The notes under the pieces are model-generated. The model was not told the origin of the DNA, ran no database searches, and worked only from the letters and a program-made list of their open reading frames with translations. Shown piece after piece: positions 39,187 to 49,733 of a stretch of 64,000 nt of DNA. Source of the DNA: Panonychus citri (lineage: Eukaryota > Arthropoda > Arachnida > Trombidiformes > Tetranychidae); NCBI RefSeq assembly GCF_014898815.1, contig NW_026515546.1, positions 1,970,501 through 2,034,500 of the forward strand, in the 5' to 3' direction. The first letter of the stretch is position 1, and each line of letters starts with the position of its first letter. The position numbers were made by a program, and so were the translations under genes.

Positions 39187-40435
39187 TTTATTCGCTGGTA
39201 AGTAATTGATTCCAATAGAATTCCGATGGAAACAGAATGGACACACCTGAGATTAGAAAATCACACAAAAGAATCAGATAATTAGAGAAAATAAAGAACA
39301 ACAATTAAGAAAATAGAAAAGAACCAAAATAAACCAGAATAAACAAAGGAAAACATACCAACTGTGGCTCCGAAAATCAATCAATTTATTGTTTCCTGAT
39401 CTCTTTGAATTTTGAAACTATTTCATCAATTGATAAACAGATTATGGTGATGGTGATGGTGATGATCAAGTAATCACAATTAGAGTAAATTAAATCAACC
39501 TTGGAAATTGTTATCACAGTGAGAAAAAAAAAACAAATCAACAAGTGAAGTGAATATACAAAGTGAGAGGTTTTCACTTCTTTCTTTAAGATTAGATATT
39601 AATCGAAACCAGTGGTAAGAATAAATGACTTTCCTTCAGCCGTTCAATGTAATTCGGTTAAAATAATTCACAATTAAACAAAAAGAATAGAATTTAATTG
39701 TAATTAATAATTAAAGTTCTAATTTGTTGCTACTCAAAAACAGAGAATTTGTAGTTGGGGGTGGAATTGGAATTTCCCCCAACATCTGAGCAGGTGAAAA
39801 GCTTTTAGAGGAACCGAGAAATTTTGTTTCTTTTTTTCTGTCGGTATTCATTCATCATCTTTACTCTTGATTTTTTTCTCTTCTTTTAATTGTCACCTAA
39901 ATTTATTAACTATTAACAGTCTGTGATTAAATTGGTTAACAATTAACCTTCGTTCTTAATTTTGTGTTAAAACATTTTCAATACGATACAATTGTTATTC
40001 TTTTGCGTTTTCTCTCTTTCTACCTTCTGTCTTCATTATTTTTTCTTTTCTTTTTTTCTCTCTCGCTCTCTTTCTCTTCATAAAACACACGCTCTCTCTC
40101 TATCTCTCTCTCTCTCTTTCTCTTTCTTTCTTTTAATCTTCTTCATCTTTTCATCATTTTGTTTCAAATTCTGTAGAAAATTCTGGTGTTAGATATTCTA
40201 TTCTGTTTTCTGAGTGACTCTCTCTCTCTCTCTCTCCCTTTCTCTCTTTCTCTTTCTCTTTTCCTTTCTTCCTCTGTTTTCCACTTCTTTTGGTCACATT
40301 TTCAAAAATCTCTCCATCTCTCCTTCTCTTCCTCTCTCTCTCTCTCTTTCTCTCTTTCGCATTTTCTATCTCTATTTACTTATCTAACTATCTCTGTGTG
40401 TTTACCTTTGATTTTTTCTCGTTTTCGTTTTAATA
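39187..40435. other. Intergenic region between divergent DNAJC12 and UBE2K
   Basis: Contains promoters of both divergent genes. The last 400 bases form a strong CT-rich tract. No gene seen. Confidence 0.5.
40050..40365. repeat. CT-rich low-complexity tract upstream of UBE2K
   Basis: Several nearly perfect CT runs (about 40090–40120, 40219–40255 and 40335–40357) separated by short spacers. They lie within 400 bases upstream of the UBE2K start, probably in its 5' leader. Pyrimidine-rich or GAGA-type elements could affect transcription, but this is inference. Confidence 0.7.
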
Positions 40436-41461
40436 ATGGCCAATATTGCGACCCAAAGGATACAACGTGAGTTGAACGAGGTGGCCAAATTTGACGAAGC
40501 TCAGCGAAAATCAATTTCTATAGAACTAGTAAATGGTAGTTTATTAGAATTCACAGGAAAAATCACAGGTAAGCTTAATCTCTCTCTCTCTCTCTGCTGA
40601 TCAAACAATTTCTTTTTCCCTTCTACATTACTTGTTATGTGTTCTCTCTCCCTTTCTTTAATTTAACCTGCAAAAATTGAGTTCTTTAGTGTATTGCTAA
40701 TCCAAAAAGGCTTCTCTGTCTCTCTCTCAACTCTTACAGAGATCATTGATCCAAGTCCTTCTCTCTGTGTTGATTATTTTTAAGCACACCAATTGTATCA
40801 ATTTAACCAACAATGACAAGATAATTTGTTGTTTTCTTGATACAATCTTAAATCCATTGTCACCTAAACTCTCAGTTATTAATCTCTTTCTGATGAAATC
40901 TTTAACCTTAGGAAGATTCAACTAACTTGATATTTTCTATTCTAATATTTTCTTCTTTACTCTTCATCTCCTTTAGGTCCTCCTGATACTCCATATGAAG
41001 GAGGTGTATTCAATTTAGAAATTAAAATACCTCAAACTTATCCATTTAATCCTCCTAAGATGAGATTCACAACCAAAATTTGGCATCCAAATATTTCATC
41101 AGTTACCGGCGCAATTTGTTTGGATATTTTGAAAGATCAGTGGGCAGCTGCAATGACCATAAGGACAGTTTTACTCAGTTTACAAGCTTTATTAGCCGCA
41201 GCTGAACCGGATGATCCTCAGGATGCTGTGGTTGCCAAGCAGTTTAAGGAAAATTATCAACTGTTTGCTCAAACAGCTAAACACTGGACCTCAGTTTATG
41301 CTCGGCCCGAAAATGATAAAGAAAAATGGTTCAATCCTGATTTCGATGCTAAAATAGCTAAACTATGTGAAGTCATGAGTTGTAGTGAACATCAAGCTCG
41401 AGTTGCATTATCATCAAATAATTGGGATCTTGATCGGGCTACTCAATCACTGTTACCTTAA
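40436..41461 (+). CDS. UBE2K: E2 ubiquitin-conjugating enzyme UBE2K (E2-25K)
   Basis: Two exons, 40436–40568 and 40977–41461, give 205 residues (human 200). The UBC fold contains PPDTPYEGGVF, the HPN tripeptide (KIWHPNISS) and the active-site Cys92 in GAICLDILKDQW. The C-terminal UBA domain (about 165–204; EVMSCSEHQARVALSSNNWD) is the feature that separates UBE2K from other E2s. The enzyme accepts ubiquitin from E1 and builds Lys48-linked chains in the cytosol. The start MANIATQRIQRE matches the family. Confidence 0.97.
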
Positions 41462-43225
41462 CAATTCCATGTTCAGCCTAAATCATTAATTTAAATCCGT
41501 CTTCATCATTCTGTTTGTGTCTTCACTCATTTTTCTGCTGTTGTATTTGAATTAAGGAAAACATCAAATTGTCGGGTATCAAAAGAAAAGATCTTTAAAG
41601 ACTGATTGGATATTCTCAATATATATTCTCAGTATTATGATAAATGATATCAACTTATCATTTATAGTAATTATCAGGGAATCCAAAAAATCTTACCTTT
41701 CTTCATTTGCAACCGCAGAACCTTATATAAAGATACATCATTCCAGTTACTACAAACACCAAATGACGGACATACAAAACAACTATTAATGATAACTGTT
41801 AATAATGATTAAGATTGTTTAATTATCCATTGATTGTGTTAATAATGCTGATAAATACCCATGTAAACAGTTAAATTTTTGTTTCTTTTTTTTGACAGTC
41901 TTCGGGTAAATCAATGGGGTAATTGTTTAGGTGAACTAAAAAAGGAAAGGATATTCAATGCAATCAAACAAATTACTTCTAATTTACCATTATAATTACA
42001 ATTTCTACTACAATTGAAATCATCATGAACCACTAATTCCTACAATTGAATTGCTCACTTTTCTGGACATTTCATAACAAAAATTGTTTTCCTCCTTCCC
42101 AATCAGCTGTTTACTTACAAGAAATTAATTTTCTTCTGCCAAAAACAAATACAAATCAACCAATTGTTACTTTGCTGCTGTTGTAGGACGATCAACTGTA
42201 AACAATTAACTAACAATTTATCTCGATAAAAGTTTTCCCATCAGAATACATCACAGCATAAAAAATAATCCCAATCCCATAGTCCTAATCCTAATCCTAA
42301 TCCTATTTTGTTTTTTTCCATTCCTAATCAAAAGTGAGAATCAACAAATAATTACGAGAAAGAGTAAAATTATTTACAATTAACCTTTAATTGTAATAAT
42401 TGCCGATTTGATTTAATCCCATTCCCACTACCTTTGATTGAGAATTGGATCAAAGGCTCAAAAACAAATGAAATTATTATTAAAATGGTTAATCACCATA
42501 AAACTATAATTAATCATGAATTTTTTTTTCCAAAAATCGTTCAACAATTTAAAGTGTAAACCATTTATAAATCATCATCATTAACAAAGTTTATACTCTT
42601 AATTGTATTTTCCCTGTTAAAATCTATCACATTTTATTAGCTACGATTCTCAACAATTAATAGTTTAACTTAATAGTTGGAACTTAAGTAATTAATACCT
42701 TAAACGATGTTTTAATTGTATCACAATAATCAACTCTTCCGGTGAATCTCAAACGATTTAATGTTCATCCGGAACTAATTAGTTTCTTGATTAGTAACGA
42801 AAAAGTTAAATTTAAAAGATCCAGTTATTAGTTTTAACTGTTATCAATTATCATCATCATCAAGATAATATTTAGTTTCGAAATCAAAATAATTAAGAAG
42901 ATACAAATTGTACAATTAACTTTTGATCGCTCAGAAATCAATTAAAAACATTTCTTTGTTAATTCACTGCTAATTATTGAATTGGATTGAGGAAAAAACT
43001 ACAATTAACCAAACACAATTAAGGAGCACATTTTTTTAAACATTGACTTAATCTAAGAAATGAAAACAAATCAAATCAATGATAACAATTAACTACTCAA
43101 GTGTTATTAATAATTATCTTTTTGATTGGTAAGTCAATTACAATCAAAATTATTAATAGTAGATGTTAATAACTTACTGATTGTGCTACTTAATTGTAAA
43201 CAACTGACTCAATTAAATTGTGAAT
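41462..43225. other. Intergenic region
   Basis: Contains the UBE2K 3' end. A short direct repeat of CCTAAT (four or so units, about 42282–42304) is the only notable feature. Nothing coding. Confidence 0.5.
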
Positions 43226-43993
43226 ATGATTAAAGTTTCATGGGTTCTGATTGTGTTTTTAATCACTTTGACCATAGGTAAGTTCAATTGATTGTAAAGT
43301 TTCAAACAATTAGTACTAATTGTTGGTGTTTTCTGTTCAGGTACAAGTTCATCAATAAAAGAGGCTGATTTTTTGCGAAGTGTAGTCAAGAAGTACAGTC
43401 CGTCGTTGGTTGTATCATTTTTGAAAACTCGAATCAATTATAATAAGGAAATGATCGGAAAGATTAAGAATCTAACTGTTAATTTGGACCAATCAAGACG
43501 CGATTTGTTTGATTTGAATGAAAAATTTTACTCTGTGATGGTTAATCAACTAATTACTCTGAAAGATGCTGATTATTTTGACACCGATGGTTCAAACAAG
43601 GTTAATTATTTCATTGAACAATTTGTTTTACAAGATGAATTGTATCCAATCGGATTTGGTTCCTTTGGTATGGTTAAGGTTCCGATGACTCCTGATGAGT
43701 TAATTAGTCAATTAAATGTAAAACCAGCAATTCATTTAATCAACGAAACCAACATCTTAATCAAAAGTTATATCAACGATACTGAATCAAAGGAGTTGAT
43801 TGTTGGTAACAATATAATTCAACAATTATCTCTTACTATGACAAAAGCTAAATTAAAATCGTTGCTTGAATTTAATTATGTTTCTGGATCGGAAAATCAT
43901 CAAATTGGAAACAATTTAAAAAAGTTGAAAACAATTTCTGATTTTTTTTACTCTCAATATGATCAACTATCAAATGAAAAAATGTCTACTTAA
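43226..43993 (+). CDS. Secreted protein A of a tandem pair, unknown family
   Basis: Two exons, 43226–43277 and 43341–43993, give 234 residues. Exon 1 encodes only the signal peptide (about 18 hydrophobic residues), and the phase-1 intron falls right after it. The mature part is Lys/Asp/Asn-rich, predicted largely helical, and has no cysteines and no known domain. A conserved block (DADYFDTDGSNKVNYFIEQF) is shared with the next gene, as are RINYNKEM and TKAKLKSLLEFNY. The pair clearly arose by duplication. A lineage-restricted extracellular or salivary protein is possible but unproven. Confidence 0.78.
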
Positions 43994-44287
43994 TTGTGAA
44001 AATCAATAAAAGATTAAAACCTAATTATCAATCTCGTTATTTGAAGATCCTGAGTTGATATGTTGATAGATCATAGTTGATTGTAATTAAGTGTTTGTCT
44101 TAAATATTATCCTGATTAAAACTCTTTTTGAGTGTATTGATGATCAAGATTGGATTGATTCAGTATTAGTTTATAATTGCAACTGCAACTCTGTTAATCC
44201 TAATTGATTAACTATCAATAGAATTACTTTTTGATTGAATTTCTGTGATTTCTGTGTATTTAAATCGGTTATTAATCTGATCCAACA

Positions 44288-45062
44288 ATGACAATCAAAG
44301 TGATTATCCTTTTAACTCTGTTGGGTAAGTGAACAATTATAAACTGATTTAATTCAGTTTTCATTCAATTTCTTTGAATATTTTTCAGGAGTAACAACAT
44401 GTCAATCAGTTTTATCACTGGAGGAATCAACTCTCTTAGATGAGGTTCTTGATCAATATAGTGTATCGATGGCAATTAACTTTCTACATGAAAGGATTAA
44501 CACAAATTTGGAAACAATTAAGAAAACTAAAAGTAATCAAATCTATTTGGATAAGTCTAACCGAGATACATTAACTTTAGCTGAGAAAAGTTTATCAATT
44601 TTGGATCAACATTTAACTGCAATGGAAAAAGCTGATTACTTTGATTACGATGGAACCGAAAAAATAAAACAATATATTGAACAATTTACCATGAATCTTG
44701 AGATGTTTCCAATTCAATCACAATTAGACTCAAAATGGGAACTGGAAATGGCCAATAATGTAGATCAGGTAATCGCCAGATCTAAAAGTAAAGACAACGA
44801 TCCTTTAATCATTGAAACCAATCAGATGATCAAAAACTACTTGGATGATTTGGAGAAAAAGGAAACTGATCAAGACAATAGTCGATTACAAAAGTTATCA
44901 GCGTCTCTTGCTAAGGCCAAATTGGAACCATTAGTAAATTACCGATATAGTTTACCGACGGTTGAATCAGATTGCCAGAATTATCACTATCACTATCAAC
45001 CGTGTCCCCAGAAAACTATCGATAATAGAAAGGATGAGATCGAAATTGTTCTGAAAAAGTGA
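44288..45062 (+). CDS. Secreted protein B of a tandem pair, unknown family
   Basis: Two exons, 44288–44324 and 44389–45062, give 236 residues. It has the same architecture as its upstream neighbour 295 bases away: a signal peptide in exon 1, then a phase-1 intron. Shared blocks are KADYFDYDGTEKIKQYIEQF, ERINTNLE and LAKAKLEPLVNYRY. Overall identity with its paralogue looks around 30 per cent by eye, so the duplication is old. Unlike protein A, it has a cysteine after the signal peptide and two near the C-terminus, where a His/Tyr-rich segment (NYHYHYQP) sits. Function unknown. Confidence 0.78.
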
Positions 45063-45564
45063 AAAAAATTGTCGATCTTTTTTATTCTAAATTCAATTAT
45101 CTTGGAAATGCAAACAAGTCAAGCCGTTCAAAAATCGTTGTAAGGCCACAAACACCCTCAACGACTTCAGCACCAATCGAATTAGAAACACAACTATACA
45201 GGTGGGAATTATTGCCAAATTAATGATTTAGTTTCTATCCACCGATCGTACCGAACTTATTTTCCCTACAGAAGAAACATTTATGGAGGTGATATCGCTT
45301 AGAGAAAGTCGATTTTCACTGAGTTGATTTGTTTTTATCTCTTTTTTAATGTTGTATTAATATCAACATGATTGGAAAATGAATTGAAAATATTTACAAT
45401 TAGAAGAAATAAAAAGAAAAACAATTAAGAAATTACAATAAAAACGATTAGGAAAATTGATGAAATCCAAGTGATTAAGTTGATGTCTAAAGTGATGGTG
45501 ATTTGATGAAGATTGATTCAATGATGAAGATGAATGATTGATTAATTAATTTAATGACTAACAA
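45063..45564. other. Intergenic region between convergent genes
   Basis: Contains 3' ends of secreted protein B and of the minus-strand secreted protein. AATAAA-like signals occur near 45408. No gene is visible. Confidence 0.45.
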
Positions 45565-47357
45565 TTAAAATGAATATGGTGATAATGATGATCTCCTTTT
45601 GAACATTTGCTTTGATAACATTGATGTTGGCATAAGAATTGGATTTGAATCTAAATAGGATCGGTTGATTGTTGCTGGGAAAACAATTGGTCTTGATTGT
45701 GAAGATGATGAGGGTAAAGCAATTAGTTGATTAAAGGGAAGCCCTTGAGTTGAATCTAAATTTGGTAATCTGATTACTCGAAATTTGGATTGATTTTTGT
45801 TCTTTTTGCTTCTCGATTTTGATGATCGACGTCGATTTGATTTATTTTTACTTCGATATCTTCGTCTTGAAACCCAACCATCTCCAAAAGCTTTCACTGA
45901 ATTAATCTTCGGATTAGTTAATTGTTCATCCCAATTGTAGTTAATTGGGTCACCATTTCTGGAATTACTGTTCGATTGTGATTTAGATTTTTTTGATTTT
46001 CGATTTGCTAGTTGACTTCGATTATTTTTTCTTGATTTTTTCTTATTAACAATAATCGGTTCTCCAGTGATTACAGTTGATTGTTTGGAACCAGTTGATT
46101 GACTTTCTTGAGCCTCTTTTTGATTAAGATAATCTAACCAAGGATCGTCAACAATTTCCACTGATTCTTTAGGTGATTTAACAGTTGATCGTTTAGATGA
46201 GCCGACTATTAATTTACTCGAATTAGTTGATTCACTTTTAATTGTCTTGACTGTAGATGAAACAGTTTTCGTTGTCGTCAATGGAATGGGACTGATTGTC
46301 GTTGATGAGGAACTTTTTCTCTTTGATTTTTTAATTGAAGTTTCGGTTGTAATTTGGTTCACTTTCGGGCTTCGTGTTGTAGTTGGGGCTGAGTGGTGGT
46401 TGTGGTTGGGGTTGTGGGTGTTGAGGTGGAAGAGGTTGGAAGGGATGTGGTTGATTTAATTGGATTCTCTGTAGAAATATCAACTTCTTCTGTTGAATTT
46501 TCCATTCTGATTACATGGGCTTGGGTTGATTCGGCCATTGCATGTTCACCCTCAGGGTAATTCGGTTTGTAGCCATATTTAGATGATTGTGGTTCATCAT
46601 CAGTTGATTTATCTTTGTATGTGTAAACTTGTCGCTTGATTACTCGATAACTGCGACTTGTATCATCTTCATCATCTCCTGTGTATTCATCATCATCACT
46701 GGAATCAGTTGATTCTTTAACTCTAACAATTTTCACTCGTTTAGAAGTGTCCAGAGCTTCAGGTAAACCATAATCACTTGAAGATCCACTTGAATCTAAG
46801 GTTGAGTATTTGGTTTGAGTTTCACTCCAAGGAGATGAAAATTCTGGTCCAAGTGCGGCCATTGCTGATTCTTCCAGCATACTGGGAATCAAATGACCAC
46901 CGGTCACCGACATTGAACTCGCTGGTGGACCAAGAATCTTATGAGAGATCACAATGTGTTTAACTGGTTTTTCTTTCTCTTTCTCGATAATTTTGATCTT
47001 CTCAACTTTCGGTGATTTATCACATTCCGAGGACTCACAAGACGATCCATGATTATAACCTGGCCTTTTACCACCAACGGCAAAGGTCACACTTAAAGGT
47101 GAAACACCGTCCCAACCACCAGCACCCCAAGGACCCATAAAGGGACGACGAAGGGCACCAAATAGATAACCAGAAATAACGGTCTTAGCAATGGAACGAT
47201 AAATTTTAAGAGAATCATCGTCACCTCCGTCCATCAGGTCATGTTTACCAAGAACAATTTTCGGACGTAGTCGGATGATTGGCCGTAAAATGGCCTCACA
47301 TTGATCGGTGACAATTATGAAAACAATAAAAGCACAGAAAAAGTTGACAAGTCTCAT
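45565..47357 (-). CDS. Large secreted low-complexity protein, unknown
   Basis: Two exons on the minus strand, 47357–46363 and 46291–45565, give 573 residues. Exon 1 ends CGA-AA before GTGAAC, and exon 2 starts after an AATCAG acceptor; the 71-base intron restores a frame otherwise closed by a TGA. The donor form matches one used in the M13 gene. A clear signal peptide (1–22, ending CEA) is followed by a Gly/Trp-containing segment (FMGPWGAGGWDGVSPLS), an acidic Ser/Asp region with likely phosphorylation or glycosylation sites, a Thr/Pro-rich linker and a highly basic Ser/Arg/Lys-rich region (RRRYRSKNKSNRRRSSKSRS). No family recognised. The mix suggests an extracellular matrix, cuticle or silk-associated protein, but this is inference. 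Confidence 0.7.
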
Positions 47358-48222
47358 TGTTTGGACTGATATTTACACTGGAGAAACAAATTGTCCCAAA
47401 TCTTATCTTTACCTTTAATCGTTATTAATGTTGATTGTTGTTTACAGTTATGATTATGACTCGTTGATTGGTGAATGTAAAATTAGATTTGATTAAAAAG
47501 TTAATTCCAAGAAATCCGGAAGAGTTGATTCTCGATTCTGGTGGGTTTGGTGTATCAAAGAGGCGGAGGCCACTTTTACTTTTTACCCGAATTTTCAATT
47601 AATCAGTATCACTGTTAACTAATTGAACAATCATCATCAATCTGATGATGATGATAATATTAAAATAGAGTTGATTTAAGTGACCGGATTTAATCAGGAA
47701 GTGCCTCGGGCTAAAAACTGTCCAATTAACTTATTAACTGTAACTTTCACTTCTTCATGTTCATCTTATTCCAGGAAGACTAATTTTAGATGATAATAAG
47801 ACATTGAAAGTGATAGAAAAAAATTTTTCATTCATAATCAGCGATAATTTAACAATTTAAATGATTGAAAAGGTAAATTCATTGATTATGATTAAATTTA
47901 ATTTTCTTGTTTCTTCCCAATTTTTTTTTTCATTACTCAAAGAGAAACTTTCATGATAATTTTATTCTCAAATCTGAAAGTTAACCTGATCCACTGAGAT
48001 TAAAGTTCTTGTCTCAACAAGATTGAATATTAATCGCAATTAAATTTGATTGTTACGATTTTTGGGAAAATCGGTTAACCAAAAAGCTGCAATATGAAGA
48101 CAGCCCCTGGAAAAATAAACAAATGTTTTTGAAATTTTTTCAATCATTTGATTTGATTGTTGTTATTTTTTACTCCTCTTAATTGTTACCGTTTTTTATT
48201 CATTTATTTATATTTGTTTACG
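47358..48222. other. Intergenic region between divergent genes
   Basis: Shared upstream region of the minus-strand secreted gene and ENOPH1. No defined element and no coding sequence are seen. Confidence 0.5.
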
Positions 48223-49073
48223 ATGATTAAGGTTACTGGAAATCGTGTATTCCTGTTGGACATTGAAGGGACCACAACATCACTTTCCTTTGTCAAAGAT
48301 ATTTTATTTCCATACGCTGAGGACAATTTGGAGTCTCATGTTATTAGTAATTGGACCAGTGAGCAATTACGAGAGGACATTGAGTTAATTAGACAACAAT
48401 CAGTTGATGATTTTAATGATGGATTAATTGGTAAACCTTTAACTGGAAGTGTGGATGATAAGGAGCCGAGGTTGTTCAGAAGAGAATTGGTTAATTATGT
48501 CAGAGGTTTAATCTCTGCTGATAGGAAGTGTACTGCTCTCAAACAATTGCAAGGGCACATTTGGAAAAATGGATTTGAATCTGGAACAATTAAAGGACAT
48601 GTTTTTGATGATGTTCCTAAAGCTTTGGAATCGTGGAAAAATGATCATCAATGTGATATTTACATCTACTCATCTGGTAGCATAGAAGCGCAAAAATTAC
48701 ACTTTGGCCATTCGGTTCATGGTAATTTGCTGCCGGTAAGTTGATTTGGATTAATCAAAATGATTCTTTCTTATCTATTGAGATTAATCATATTCTTTGT
48801 TTTCTTTTTCTTCAACAGCTCATTTCTGGTCATTTTGATACAACTACTGGACCAAAACAAGAAAGTTCCAGTTACACCAAGATTGCAAATGTGATAAATC
48901 GTCAGCCTGATGATTTCTTGTTTCTAACTGATGTCCCCAAAGAAGCTGTCGCAGCTCAAGCCGCTGGATTTACTTCAATTATTGTTTATCGACCAGGAAA
49001 TGTTGAGGTTGATTCAGATACTACTTTAAGATTCCCCTCAATTGAATCATTCGATGAGATCAAATTTGTATAA
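48223..49073 (+). CDS. ENOPH1: Enolase-phosphatase E1 (methionine salvage)
   Basis: Two exons, 48223–48735 and 48819–49073, give 255 residues (human 261). It is a HAD-superfamily phosphatase with motif I as LLDIEGTTT (nucleophile Asp13), motif II in YIYSSGSIEAQKLHFGHS, the conserved Lys near GPKQESSSY and motif III in FLTDVPKEAVAAQAAG. The enzyme enolises and dephosphorylates 2,3-diketo-5-methylthiopentyl-1-phosphate to the acireductone in the cytosol and nucleus. The ATG chosen is the one directly before the IKVTGNRVFLLDIEG block. An earlier start would only add a non-conserved hydrophobic extension. Confidence 0.95.
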
Positions 49074-49733
49074 TCAAATTGTGTGTGCGTGTGATATAAA
49101 TTGTAAATACAACAACATTCAGTGTAAAAGTGGAAACAATCAAATCGTATCAGATGAAACTTGATTATTTGTTAAATCACCAATTCAATTAAAAAAGTAA
49201 ACAATATCTATCATATTTATCATAACACTGGTTTGATAGATTTTCAATTAACTATTTAGACTAATTTCTTTGTGAGTTTTCATAATCTTAATAATTTTTG
49301 GTTAATGGTCAAGAGCAATTAACCAAATAAAAGACAAACCAACAAAGAGAGCAAAGAAAAATCCCACAATTCAAAAGGGCCACACCTTAAACAATCAGTT
49401 AATTATTTCTCGAAATCAAATATTCATCCATATTAAGATCTACACTATAATGGATCAATTGGACTAATCAAAGTCCGAAAACTGTTCTAAATTAGTCTTG
49501 AATAATCAACGAACTGAACATTTGGATGACCTTTAATTGCTTTCAAATTTTCCAGTAAAAGTCAATCAAAGTACAATGAGCAACTCAATTCACATTCAAA
49601 CTCACCAATTAAATCAATTGCGTAACTAAATTTAAGTTTAAATGGTTACCGTAGTTACCGAACTGTTAATCAGCTGATTGATTGTTATTGTTTTTGGTTT
49701 TGGTTTTTTTAGTTTTGTTTATTTGTTGACAAC
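49074..49733. other. Intergenic region
   Basis: AT-rich spacer between ENOPH1 and ABCB8 with no coding sequence visible. Confidence 0.5.

Noticed and set aside
42282..42304. CCTAAT repeats resembling telomere (TTAGG-type) sequence
   Set aside because: Only about four units with a hexamer that is not the arthropod TTAGG pentamer, and flanked by ordinary AT-rich DNA between genes.
46359..47357. Two separate overlapping minus-strand genes at 45.6–47.4 kb
   Set aside because: The downstream frame has no ATG at its start, and a 71-base intron with good phase joins both parts into one protein.
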